Assembly: GCF_000247695.1 (NCBI RefSeq)
Contig: NW_004624747.1
Span: 12,412,850 to 12,476,849 of the forward strand
Reading direction: 5' to 3'
From: Heterocephalus glaber
Taxonomy: Eukaryota; Chordata; Mammalia; Rodentia; Bathyergidae
DNA length: 64,000 nucleotides
In this document: one piece after another, positions 35,650 through 47,300 of the stretch
How positions within the stretch are numbered: position 1 is the first letter of the stretch
Layout: each line of letters begins with the position of its first letter
Notes under the pieces: generated by a model
Seen by the model: the letters and a program-made list of their open reading frames with translations, nothing else
Database searches by the model: none
What the model was told of the DNA's origin: nothing
Program-made: the position numbers and the translations under genes

Positions 35650-37100
35650 TCTGTGTGGATGAGGTTTTGAAGGTATCTCTGAGTGAGTCTATGTGTAGTG
35701 ATGTGGATGTGTTTGTGGGGGTGTTTGTTTCCTCAGAAAATACATTCCTGCCTCCACAGCGCAAGTGTGAGTTTTATAAAAACAAACCAAAAAGGAGGTA
35801 GAAAAACATCTGACACCACTGCACATTCTGATTCTTGAATTAGTACACTGCACCTTCATCACAGGATATTTGCATAGTTGAATATTTCCGCTCCTTAGAT
35901 AGAGATGGTGCAGAGATGAATGATCCAGGTATTTGGCTCTGTAGGTGGAAAAGACAAATGTACATGCAGGCATGGGTCCCAGTGTTGATGTTCTGTGCTA
36001 GAGAACAGTATTCATCACTCAGCCATACAATAACTAGTCACTACGCCAGGGCATTGCAGCAGCTGTGTAGAAGCCTGGAATAAGTAGAGTCTACAGAAAC
36101 CCCAAATGCTACCTGTCCATCACTGTAAGGAGGTCTCAATGGTCACATGACCCAGGGTGGCAATAGGTGCATTTAACAGCAGACTTTGGCACAGGCATTA
36201 ATGTAAAACACACATCAAAAACTTATATGGTTCTGGGCAGCTGAGACATTCAGACAATGTGAGGCACCTGGTAGGACAGTACAGGTCAAAATGTGCCAGC
36301 ACTGGGGACATTACTCAGCCCCTCACTCATAGCAGATAAGCATCCTTGGCTTATTTCATTGTATTGCATAACATGATGACCACAAGTGTTAGAAGTACTC
36401 AAATTCATTAGCATACACCCTCAAGGGGCAGTGATGAATAGGAACTCATGGTTCTCAGTTGTTATCTTGGAGTCCATCACTCTTGTTCAGATCTCCAGGA
36501 CAGCAGGTTAGAGACCGTGAGCACTCAGCCCATCTGAACTCTACGCTGATCTGTCCCAATGTCCGGACATAGTATGAGTGTGGGCACCACAGCCTCAATG
36601 GATGTGCACACTGCATTAAAAGGAAGACAGGAAGGAAAAATTTCACATGATTAGGAGTGGTTGCTTGAAAATGATAAGATTTCAGTGTCTTTAAATTGGC
36701 TGTAAAAACATTAGTAAATGAACACAATAGAATATTTTGTCTGGTACAAAATTTTATAGAAAACATGACATGTATAGTAGTGGCACATGTAGATCTTGAG
36801 GGAAGAAATGATTTGGAAGACATCAAAAAACAGTGGCAATTAAGCTTAACTTCTACGGGCAAAGGAAGTCATAGGCTCAGCTTTTTCTCTTTTTGTTTTG
36901 TTTTGATACAACATCCATTTGAATGTTTTTCCATTTTTTAGATAAACCATTTCACAATGATAAGGGGACCTTTAGCTGGACAATCAAATGGTCTGCTTCT
37001 CAATTCTGTCCTGCTTCTCTACTTTGCCTTCCATGTTGGCCCCATATCCAGTTATGTAATACAGTACTGCTAAACAATTCACGGGCAACAGGATCACTGT
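35650..37100. other. Between exon cassettes, no repeat or gene recognised
   Basis: Unique-looking sequence that presumably includes intron of the unidentified gene. No further copy of the 71-nt exon was found in it. Confidence 0.35.
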
Positions 37101-37118
37101 CATTCTCTGTATCCCTAG

Positions 37119-37189
37119 TTCCCTCCAAGGTCTTGGTGGACTCAATACCCCCAGACAGAGCAGAAGAGGAGGACCCACTGAATGCCCTG
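37119..37189 (+). CDS. Unidentified gene, exon B1 (71 nt, repeated exon)
   Basis: Acceptor TATCCCTAG, donor GTAAGG. In phase 1 it encodes (x)SKVLVDSIPPDRAEEEDPLN then AL after a split first residue. Clear paralogue of exon A1 2.46 kb upstream. Confidence 0.4.
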
Positions 37190-37393
37190 GTAAGGTCACT
37201 CATCATTCATACATCCCCCATGAGAAACCTGCGTGTTTTGGCACAAGTAGGCTTGTTCTCCTTTTGCCTTAGCGTTTCCTTGTCTTGACCACTGTTTTCT
37301 ATTGATTTGCTAATGTTTCCATTAGATAAGATCTGTTTGCACAGAACACAGCATGTTCTGATTATTACAGTGGCTCCTTCTCTGTAATTACAG

Positions 37394-37418
37394 GTGGACA
37401 CCAGAAGAATTGATGATG
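37394..37418 (+). CDS. Unidentified gene, exon B2 (25 nt)
   Basis: Acceptor AATTACAG, donor GTATGT. Encodes VDTRRIDD plus one base. Together with B1 it adds 96 nt (32 codons), so each pair is a frame-neutral phase 1-1 cassette. The intronic sequence downstream (GCAGAGCCACCCTGACTTCAGG) also resembles that after A2 (TAGAGAGCCACCCTGGCTGC). Confidence 0.38.
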
Positions 37419-37687
37419 GTATGTAGCCTGGACCCACACACTTGCAGATGAGTCATGGTGGGTGAGGCAGACTGTCTTGGTGGCTTTAGTGTGCAGAGCC
37501 ACCCTGACTTCAGGTTTCTGCTAAAAATGAGGGCTGAGGTTGTGGTGGTGGAAATTGATTTTTCACATAAAAAACTATAGATGTTCTCTGTAGTCTCTTG
37601 AGGCAGCTGTGGGCTTGGTGGTGTGGAATATGCCCATGTGTGTACATGGGTGTGATTCTGGGTGTCCATGTTTGTGTGGATCAATCA

Positions 37688-37874
37688 CAGTGGTACCTTG
37701 GTTCATGAGCTCTTCTGTTTGTGAACAAGGTGGTTCGCAAAAGTTTGGTTTTGTTTGCAAACTCTACATTGGGTGGCGAACACAACCGCAGCCATCTTTC
37801 CTACACAAACACAAATGTGCCCATCTTTTTCAAAAGTGTGCAACAAATTAAGTTTGTGAAACAAGGTACCATTG
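37688..37874. mobile_element. Short terminal-inverted-repeat DNA element
   Basis: Starts CAGTGGTACCTTGGTTCATG and ends with its near reverse complement (GTGAAACAAGGTACCATTG). The interior is also partly palindromic (TTTGTTTGCAAACTC). Non-coding; a mammalian DNA-transposon MITE. The target duplication is not clear. Confidence 0.6.
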
Positions 37875-38267
37875 TGTTCCCCATGTTGCAAGTGTCAGTG
37901 TTATCAACTTTAAATGCCATCCTCACTGGAGCATGGCTATAGCTGTACATGCAAATTAATCAAATTGTGAAAATTTTATGTGTATGTATCGCTGTATCTC
38001 AATGAGCATTTTAAAAACTCATCGGAACCCAGGATAATGTTCACAGGGCTCTAGAAGAATAAACCTATGTTTCCTAACTTCGTTACTGGGCCAATAGCAA
38101 CTTCATTCATTTATCAGCCTCACCTGTTGGTATGCCTCTGCTTATATTTTTCTGGTCTGAGAAGGTTTTTCTAAATTTTATTTTATTGGTACATTTTTGG
38201 TATATAATATAATGACATTCATCATTGGAAATTTGCACCTTTACATAATCTCTCTTGGTTCTTATTT

Positions 38268-38460
38268 TTCCCCCTCTGGTCTGAGGATTTAACCTGGGGC
38301 TTTTGAATGCAGCTCCAGACTCCACCATCGCTCTCTTTTTTAATTTTCAGACAGAGTCTCACTCATTTCGTGGATTGCCCAGTAAGGGCCCCAACTTGTG
38401 ACCCCACCTCAGCTTCCCAGAGTGCTGGGATTACAGGCAGGTGCCGTTGCGCTCGGCTTC
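38268..38460 (-). repeat. B1-ID composite SINE
   Basis: CTGAGGATTTAACCTGGGGC (reversed ID) then GACAGAGTCTCACTCATTTC to TGGGATTACAGGCAGGTGCC (reversed B1). Confidence 0.7.
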
Positions 38461-38579
38461 CTCATGGCTTTTGGATGGCCATGATTTTTCCCTCTTTACA
38501 CTTTTCTTATTCACAGTCCCTTTCTATGGAAGGCCTCAGGATGACTCTGACAATGGCAGTTAACACCACCTGAAATTGG

Positions 38580-40050
38580 GAAGATGCCATTTGTCCAGTC
38601 CACTGACATAGATTGGTAGCACAGGAATCAGCAGGAAGGGACGTCAGCTTTCCAGGCCTCTTCTTGGGCTGGAACAGGAATAAGTTTACAATTTTCCCCT
38701 GCTCTTAGAAGTCACTTGACAACCAGTCCTTGCATGGACACTCTTGGCTGGCTGACTGCAATCTGGCAGAGAAGCGTCTTTAAACTGGGGGGGCTCACAG
38801 ACATTTTTTCAATACAGAGCAGGTGGGGAGAGCCTGGCTCAGTTCAGGTTGAGCTCAGGACCGTGGAGGGGCTGGTCTCACAGTTGGGGGGTCCTTGCTG
38901 TGCCCAGGTATGGCCCAGATGGCATCACTTTCAGAGTATCTCTGACATGTTCCAGAATCTTCAGTCCCAAACTCTGCATTCTCACCCTCATGGACAGAGG
39001 ACACCTAGCCCTGGTTGGTCACTTTCAAGGCCATGGCTATGTCCTCATTTCTTTTTTTTTTGGTACCAGGGATTGAACTTGGGTCCTTGCACTTGCAAGG
39101 CAGGCAGCATAACCACTGAGCTAAATACCCGGCCCTGTCTTCATTTCTTCTTGATCCAGAGCCCAGACCTCTCCTAGGCCCAGGTGTGTTTGTTGAGTCC
39201 TTTGGGTTAGGATCTTCTCAGATGTCTAAAGTTTGCTTACTCTGCATGTCCAGCCTACTGAGTCTGGTGTCTTCCCAGCCTGTGCTCCAGGGGGAGGGGC
39301 ATGCAGGGGGCTCCTGACAGCACTGTGTCCCTCCAGTTCCACTACTCCCTCTATGTGATTGATCAAGGCTAGAATGGGTTTGTGGTTCTGGCCTGTCTCT
39401 TCTGTGTACACGGGGTCCACCTGGAAGTCACTGTGGACCTGGATATTGACTTCACGGTATTAAGCATCCCCAAGTCCTCTCATGCTGTCTGGCTCTATTG
39501 AATGTGCTCAGGAAGTGCATATAAATGAAAAACTGGATGTGGCCAGCAAATCCCTCTGTGCGGCAGCACCGAGGAAGGGAGTCATGTCTTCCTCATCGTT
39601 GGGTCTCTAGGTACGTGTTATCCTGTGTCAGTCTCTACACTGAGGTGTCTGGATATACTCAAATTAACTTACATAATTGAAGTCAAACACCAAGGACCTC
39701 CTCGTACCAGCCACATTTCCAGTGATCAGTGCCCCCATGTTTGAGAATGCAGAGAGAACACTCCCATCCTCAGCACACTCCGAGGGCTCTTGTTCTCACC
39801 TGATTCAGAGTCTGTTCCTTACACAGATTCCTTGGGGGCTGTGCATCTAGGTTGGAGTTCCAGGTTAATCCCTCTACAGGTGAGGAGTGAAAGGAGGAAG
39901 TGATACAATGATTTCTTCACTCCTCTCAGTTGAAGGTTAACACTACTGGCAGAGTCTGTCAAAAGCTTCATACTCCACAGAGCCTGAGGGGGTCTGAGAA
40001 CCCAGAGGAAGGGGCAGGGTGATCTGCATTATATTAGTGTGGTGTCATCT
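38580..40050. other. No gene recognised apart from one SINE
   Basis: Unique-looking sequence. An acceptor-like site at 39331-39336 is followed by a stop within 9 codons, so no exon is called. Confidence 0.3.
39050..39136 (-). repeat. ID SINE
   Basis: T-run, GGTACCAGGGATTGAACTTG, end GAGCTAAATACCCGGCCC. Confidence 0.9.
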
Positions 40051-40052
40051 AT

Positions 40053-40445
40053 TGTATTAGTGTGTTTTTCACTGCGTTAACAAAATGCCTGAGGCTGGAG
40101 GCTTTATATATTTCTTTATAAAGTAGAAGTGTGATAAGCTCACAGTTCTGGGGATTCACTGGTGTGGTGCTGGTATCTGTTTAACTTTGGTGATGGCTCA
40201 GTTGGCTGCATCCTCACATGATGGGATACATCCTCGTGGATGTATGGTGAATGGGAGCTATCAGCTGGTGAGACAGGAAGCCAGAGGGACAGAGTCTGCT
40301 CTTTTGATAGCATTCTCAAGGGAACTAATGAGGGTCTGAGGAAACTATATTAGTATGTATTGACTACCCCAAGTGACCAAACCACCCTTTACCAGACTCC
40401 ACCTCTTCATGGTTTCAACACCTTACAACATGGCCACCAAGCCTC
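40053..40445 (-). mobile_element. MaLR-like LTR
   Basis: Starts TGTATTAGTGTGTTTTTCAC, includes AGCTCACAGTTCTGG, and near the end has CCAGACTCCACCTC and CCAAGCCTCCAACACAGGAA. This is the order of a reversed MST/ORR1-type LTR. Borders approximate. Confidence 0.55.
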
Positions 40446-42240
40446 CAACACAGGAACGCTAGCACCCTGCATGACCTCAACTGGTATAGAAATGGGGAGA
40501 CTCTCCCAAATGACATTCTTGCTGATGTTGGTGTCTCTGAAATTCTGCCTTTTGGTGGAATTTCTTATGATTCCTGCAGTGGGAATGAAGGCCCTGCAGA
40601 TTGGAACTTGTGCTAGGGTCCAAGGTGAAAGGCTTCCTGGCAGAAGATGGGTATATCTCCCGCTCTGGAAACTGAGGAAAGGGATTTTAAATAGAGAGAA
40701 ACAGGAAATTGGTTTCATTTTCACATTTTAATGGCATAGGAGTAAGAACTAGAAAGTTTCCTGCCTTTGAGCACATGGTACGTAACCGTCTTTGTTTTGC
40801 TAGTTACACCCAAACTTCCTCTTCAGCCCTACACTTTCCTGCTTCTACCTCTGCCACAAGTCACAGTGCTTGGCTTTTGTTGGTTAGTATGACTTGGAAG
40901 TTTGGCATAAGACATTTTGATGTGGTTTGGGGGTCTTGAGGAGAGGCATCTGGTAGGATAGGACTCCCCCATGGGTACCGTGTAAACATGGAGACAGTTC
41001 TAGTGTGGGTCAGGTAGTGAGTGAGAAGACAGCCCTCTTCTCCCTCATTTCCAGGGTTCCTGGCAGCACTTTCTGCTCTGTCCTCACTGTCCACTCCTGG
41101 TCTGGAGGAGGGCTGGGTGAGTCTTCCTCTAGGCTTCCTGCATATGCACTAGGTCCTCCTGGAGAGGAGTGGTGAGAATTGACCAGTTTCCTCTCCCTTG
41201 CCGCCCACCCCCATCCAATTCCCACATGCAGGGGCTAGGTATAAAATTTGCTTCCATTTGAGGACTCATGTCCAGCTGCCTCTTGAATCCTAGTGGACAT
41301 GTGGAAAGGGGCAGCATGGACTGTCCATCACAGCCCTGCTGGTCTCATCTATAACGAGGAGCAGGATGGGCCCTGTGGGCAGCGGGGCCAGGAGGCCACT
41401 GCTCCTCAGTCCCAGAGCTCTTACCAGACAGCGTTGCCTGTTTCCCTTACCTTCTTCCCTCTCCTCACAGCTGTCAGCCACCATCCTCCCAGTCCACCCA
41501 CAGCTTGGTGCCAATCCTGGCAGGGCCGTTTACTCATGCAGACATAAGTCCGCCTGCTCCGGAATTCACTTCTAGACTCAGGGGATTTAGACAAGTTTCT
41601 TTCCCTCTAAACTTGTGTTCATTCTCTGCATTGGCATAGGAAGTTTTAGAATTTTGTGAAGATCAAATGTCAGCCAAGTACCTAAGGTCAAACTTCACTT
41701 TCTAATGTGGTTAGGTTATAATTCTTTCTTTATCGGACACAACACAACCCCAGACCCATGACAGGTGCTCTCGGGTTTGCATTCAGTTTTCATTGATGAA
41801 CTGATTAATTATTAGCATATCCTTGTTCTTTCCCTCAATGCTCCCATACTGGAAAAACATACGACAGTGGAGGTTGACAGGAAGAAAAGAAATGGGTAGG
41901 AAGAAGGACAGAAAAGAGACAGGTCATATGAGGTAGAAAGATAGGGAAGGGAATTCACTGTCTTACCCAGAAAGTCATGGGGACAGTGGCTGCCTCTAGG
42001 AGGAAGAGGATGACAAGGCATCCCTGTCAGTACAGTGGTGACAGGGGCTGGGAAAGAGCCCTGGAGATCCCACACCTATTCCCCATGTCGGAGGTAGTGA
42101 CTGAGGCCTGAGACAGGCACGGAGATGGGGAAGAACTGAGTTCTGAGGTTGGGCTCTGTCAACACCAGGAGCAGTGAGGTCCCATGTTCTCACCTCAACT
42201 TTAACGCCTTCCTTTCCCCAAGGTCATAGCATCGCTGTTG
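40446..42240. other. No gene or repeat recognised
   Basis: Unique-looking sequence of moderate GC. Open frames up to about 120 codons on both strands show no recognisable domains. Confidence 0.3.
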
Positions 42241-42484
42241 TTGCCCTGGTTCACACAGATTCCGGTGTTCCAGATTCTGAGGATCAGACACAGGGAGCAG
42301 CAATTGGCATGTAGTTTTTCCTTGTCTGTGTCTGGTTTATCCTATTTGTTATCCACAAACTCTTCTTGGGGTCCATTCCCCATTCCTTCTTTCCCACATC
42401 TATGATTTCTGCACACTTTCCCCGAGAGCCCATCCTCCCTACCGGGGTCTTCCCTGTGACCCAGCACCTTTGTCTGTGTTGCAG

Positions 42485-42567
42485 ATTCCCACAATGACAC
42501 CAGCGTGGACAAGGACTTGGGGTCCAGCGGCTCAGAGGACCTGGAGCTGCCAAAGGGCTGGGGATGA
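42485..42567 (+). CDS. Candidate terminal exon of the unidentified gene
   Basis: Acceptor CTGTGTTGCAG. In phase 1 (matching the end of A2/B2) it encodes (D)SHNDTSVDKDLGSSGSEDL then ELPKGWG and TGA at 42565. Acidic and Ser-rich like the repeated exons. No strong AATAAA was assigned; an AT-rich segment follows. Whether it belongs to the same transcript is inference. Confidence 0.3.
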
Positions 42568-42765
42568 GCAGCCTTTCCCTGGCCCTCCTCTCCATAGTCA
42601 CATTACGATCTGTTTGTTAAAGAACACTTTTGTGTGGAAGCTCTCCAGTTAATGTTGGATGTTTTATTTTGTAAATGTTAAAGGATATTTCATGGCATAT
42701 AATTAATGTTGGTTGTTTTATATTAAATAATAGTCTGCTACGACCAGTTGCTTTCAAACTTCTTC

Positions 42766-42849
42766 CTTTTTTTTTGGTACCAGGGATTGAATTTGGAACG
42801 TTTCGCTTGCAAGGCAGGCGGTGGAACCACTGAGGTAAATCCCTAGCCC
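42766..42849 (-). repeat. ID SINE
   Basis: T-run, GGTACCAGGGATTGAATTTG, end GAGGTAAATCCCTAGCCC. Confidence 0.9.
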
Positions 42850-43225
42850 TCAAACTTCTTTCTGTAAAGCACATCATCGAAAAAAATTCTAAACAAAAGT
42901 ACAACTTCATGGACTTTAAAGCAGTCACCCTAGTGATCCCACTACCTCCACTCCCCTGTCCTACACCGATTTTGTCTGCAGGAGGCAGAACATGACACAT
43001 GGGTGGATTCTCCAGGCCCACAGATGTGCTAGCCCAGATGTGGGCTGGACTTAGGGGACACATGTCCCACTGGATACTGACTCTTGACCTTGAAAATCTT
43101 GGTAGTAGAGACCTTAGGTCACCTAAGAGACCAAGTGCTCAAACTGTAAACCAAAACCCATTTATTTATCCCAAAGTGCCAACAGTGCAATTAAACTTGA
43201 ATTCTGATGTTTTAGTTTAGAAAAA

Positions 43226-43632
43226 TGATAGGTCTCCCACCACCTTAGCAGCCATTATGTATAGTAGCTGCCCTCTTCCTATGGTGCCTCGCCCCCTCCC
43301 CTGTGTGACGTCATGCCAAGATGGTTGCTCCCACCAAAGAATAAACCCTTCTTCCCAGCATGCCCCTGGTCCCGCCTAGAGAGTAACCTAATACTCGCTC
43401 ACCTCCTACCACCTAGTGACATCACTGGCTCCTCCATTCCCTAGTCACTACCCCACTCAACCCCACCTCTGCCCCTACAAACCCCACCCCAGTCTCTATA
43501 AAAGACTCTCCCTGCCCCAGCCATGTTGCTTTTGTCTCACTTTTGTTCAGAGACAGCTTGGCAGATCTATTCCCCTAATAAAGGCTTGTTGTGGCCTGGT
43601 CTGGTCTTGGTCTTTGGCCCTTTTACCTGACA
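43226..43632 (+). mobile_element. Solo ERV LTR
   Basis: TG start (TGATAGGTCTCCCACCACC), a CRE-like TGACGTCA at 43306-43313, TATAAAA at 43497, AATAAA at 43577-43582, and CCTGACA end: a U3-R-U5 order. Flanked by A-runs that could be a 5-bp target duplication, but this is ambiguous. No internal region. Confidence 0.7.
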
Positions 43633-44044
43633 AAAAATAACTCAGCAACTTGACTTGCATGAAAATAGGAAGGGCTCTGTGTGCACTCTGTGGCATGCAT
43701 GCCACAGGTTTGCCACCACTGCCCTGGGTGTTTGGTGATCACTTCAGTTACCTTGCTTATTTTTATTCCAGCCACACTGGACCCTCTAATGTGCCTAAAG
43801 CCATATATGTCTACTCTCTCCTCATGGATGTTTCTCGTCCAGCCAGGACTTTCAGGAGAGGAGAAACACTGGAGGAGGGGATGTGGAAAGCAATGAAGTA
43901 GACATTGCAGAGGACAATGCAGTCAATTGTCACAGTGTTCCCTCTCATTTTTAATTGTGAGAAATTTTAAAGTTAAGAGAATGTTGCAATGAGTGAATGA
44001 CCATGAATTCACCACCTAGACTCTTCTATTAGCATTTTACTGTT

Positions 44045-44356
44045 CCATTGGCCCTCCACATCCATGAATTCAACCAACCATGGATCAAAACTATTTCTTG
44101 AAACAATATATCTATACTTAATAGATGCAGACTTCCTTATTCCCTAAACAATTCAGTATAAGAACTATTTATGTAGCATTTACATTGTATTAGGTAACAC
44201 AAGTAATGTGGAGATGATTTAAAGTATATGGGAGGTTGTGTGGAGGTTCTGTGGAAATACCAGAACATTGTATAGAAGGGACTTGAGTGTCTGCAGGTTT
44301 TGGTGTCCACAGGGGATCATGGAACCCATCCCCATGGAGAAGCAAAGGATAACTCT
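44045..44356 (+). mobile_element. MER2 (Tigger-type DNA transposon)
   Basis: Matches the MER2 order: GGCCCTCCACATCCATGAA, ATTCAACCAACCATGGATC, TTTACATTGTATTAGGTA, GAGATGATTTAAAGTATATG, AAGGGACTTGAGTGTCTGCA. Non-autonomous mariner-superfamily element. Confidence 0.85.
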
Positions 44357-44388
44357 AGCTGCTTTACCATGTCTCTCCAGTGCATTTT

Positions 44389-47300
44389 TTTTTTTTAAGA
44401 GTAGGAAAAATTTATTGAGAGAAAGAAAGCTTCTGTCTAAGAGACAGAAGGGGGACTGGAAAGTGGGTTGCCTGCCCATCCCGCTTTTCAAAGATGTTTT
44501 TTATGGCAAAGCCATGTGGTGAGGTGGGTACAAAGTGGGACAAAACTGTAGGACCCAATGGAAATTTACAAGGTGGACCTGAGGTGGGACAAAACCACAA
44601 CCAACCAGTAAGATTACAAGTAGAGTTACCCAAGTAATACTCATTAAATGGGGATCAAATGGGAAAACAAGTCACATACTAGGAATTTCCCATTTAGATT
44701 ATCAATCACTGCTATCTATCTCTAGGGGAAGTAGTGCCTCTTCTTTTTATAATGCTAACCAGTGAATGTGCATCAATTGTTCTCCATGTTGGCTCCTTAC
44801 TGTGTTAGCTCCCAGAGGGCTGGCACCTAACTGCCTAAAAGATATCTAATTAATTTACCTATCTACAATAATCTCCTCTGAAGAAGTACCCCCAACTGCT
44901 GTGAGGGGGCAAAGCGGGAAGACCAGTCTGGCTACTTGCAGCTGAAGAGGGTCGTAGTTGTGATCAGCAGTCAGAGTTACTCTCCAGAGGGTCTAGCTAA
45001 AGGCGCCAGGCATTGTCATCTTGGTAGTCATATAGTTTAAGTCTGGAGGAGACAAAAGCCCAAGAAACAGTTAAGAATACATGGGCCAAATTATAAGGTC
45101 AGCAGGATTCTATGAATATAGCCAACAAGAGTTTCCACCAGGAGGAACTGGTAATAGCCTCCCACAAAGAGGATAAGGAGAAGGTCCAGGAGACTTCAGT
45201 ATTGTATAGTTTAGCAGTTATAAGCTGTTTATAAGGTTGATCTGGTGGATCCCAGTAAAAGAAGTCTAGCACATTTGTCATTGGTTCCATTTGTATGACT
45301 GCTTAGAGTTTGGCACCCTCTAGGCAAGAATAAACAGAATTAAAAAAAAATTAGACCATGTATAATGTAAGCATGAGCACTAGAATGGAAAGGGCAGGTT
45401 GGAGAGAAAGTCACACTTAGAACCTGAAATTGTGATTGTGACCTGCTGACTCTCATATTCTTTTATTGATAAGAGATCATCTATAAGTCTGATACTTTGT
45501 CATAAGTCTCTCCATTCTTAGCTGTAAGATAGAGACAATTTGAAGGTCATATTTAACCAAAAATTTTAAAACTCTAGTTGTGTTCTTATATATTTTACCA
45601 TAGTTTTTCCTAATGATTTATAACTGTGGTCAGCTAACAGTATAGCTGGAAACTGTCAGAAGGGGTCATCAATTGGAGCCCCTTTTTATAACTAGCTTTA
45701 TTACTACAGCATTATTTTATACCTCTTTTGGTTATTCTTTTCTGCTGTGTGTTTAAGACCGAGTTAAAGTGAGACCTGCATCAATCAGTATGAACCTCTT
45801 GCTATCTATCAAGGTCAGTTAAGTCTCCTCAGGTATTACTTTGGAACCATGCATAGAGCCTCTCAGCTCCTCTGTCAGTGTCGCCGTCAGGATGGGTCAT
45901 GGCCTAGCTTGACCATGTTGCTTTCAGTGAAAGGGTGGGAGGCTTTTTCCCTCATTGTGATCCTCCTTTGGTACATGGTGCATTTGTCCTCTGGTGCCCA
46001 GAAATCTCCTTGCTCAGGAGGTTGAGTAACTTACCAAAGATGTAGGATCCTGTAGGAAGGGTTCCTTTGTGTCCTAGATCTTGTTGACCTTGAGGGGCCA
46101 GGGCCAAAATATTGGCTGTCCTCTTAGCCCAGTTACCTTTCTAGTTTTGGTCTCCAAACTTTAGTTGTTGAATACTCAGAAGAGAAGATCAGTGACATAA
46201 GTATTTCAGTAGGAGCCATGAGCTTAACTAGTATAATTTCATCTGGACATTAAGCACTTTTGAAATATAAAGTACAGTTAGAGGGCTGTTATTTTACCAA
46301 CCATGGTCATTTATTTGTATCCCTGCAGAATGTTAACAGACAACAGTTATACATTATATAGAGAAACTTAAGATCAAGAGCTACACATAGTATTTTAGCA
46401 TGACAGCCATGATGACATTATTTTTGGAACACATTTAAATGTCCATCTTCATGTGGAAGTCTTTTAGTTAAACACCTCTATTTGATTACAAGACATCAAA
46501 TGACATAGAAAACTCTTATTTGTTATCCTTTAATAGTATGTCATCTAAAGAGAACACACATCTCAGCCTATAAATGTACCTTAGAAATTTATGTTAAGCC
46601 CTTAATTTTTAATGTGTGACATTGTTTGGGATGTTTGGCATTTTGGTATCCTTAAGTGTGACACATAACATATCCATCACATGAGTTTTTAAGAAAAAAA
46701 TTATTATTTGATTGGTTATCTCATGCTGGCTTGACATGTACCTGTTATCACAAGCAGCTGAAGCACAAGAGAAAGGCAGTCCAAAACGTCATTGGCTGAG
46801 TCAAAAAAGCTCATTACCATAAACAATATCTTAGAAGACCTGTACACCTAGAAGGCATGAATGATATTTAGTACACCATGAAATAACAATGAGTAGCAGT
46901 TACATGCAACCCTTTGTCCATTAATTTTGTTTTCTACCACGAACATTTAAAATAAAACCTTATTGTTTTCCCACAGAAAACTTAGTCATTTGACAATGAC
47001 CAATGTATGAATATCACAATATGTTTAGCAATGTGTTTCCCACAAGGCTAAGGAAATTATTGGGGTCCACTTTGTGAACAAAGGCTGGAATAAAATTTTT
47101 TTCCAGGGAGCCTCTCCTTTATTTACGAAGGGGAGTCCTGTCCAGTAGTTTTCCTAAGCCCCAAAATTTTTCTTTAATTATCTTAACAAATTTTTAGATG
47201 ACCTATGAGAACCAGATCATAACAATTAACACATTATTTTTGATCAATGAAAGATTCCTGAGTTATTATATATAGACAATAATATGTACTGTATTTGAAA

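Noticed and set aside
38517..38562. Exon-like open stretch after TTCACAG (PFYGRPQDDSDNGS)
   Set aside because: No donor before the stop and no clear homology to the other exons.
39337..39363. Acceptor followed by TTCCACTACTCC, resembling exon A1
   Set aside because: In-frame stop after 8 codons, and no donor.
42259..42310. Exon-like stretch after CACACAG (DSGVPDSEDQTQGAA)
   Set aside because: The only donor (GTAGTT) leaves a phase incompatible with the exon at 42485.
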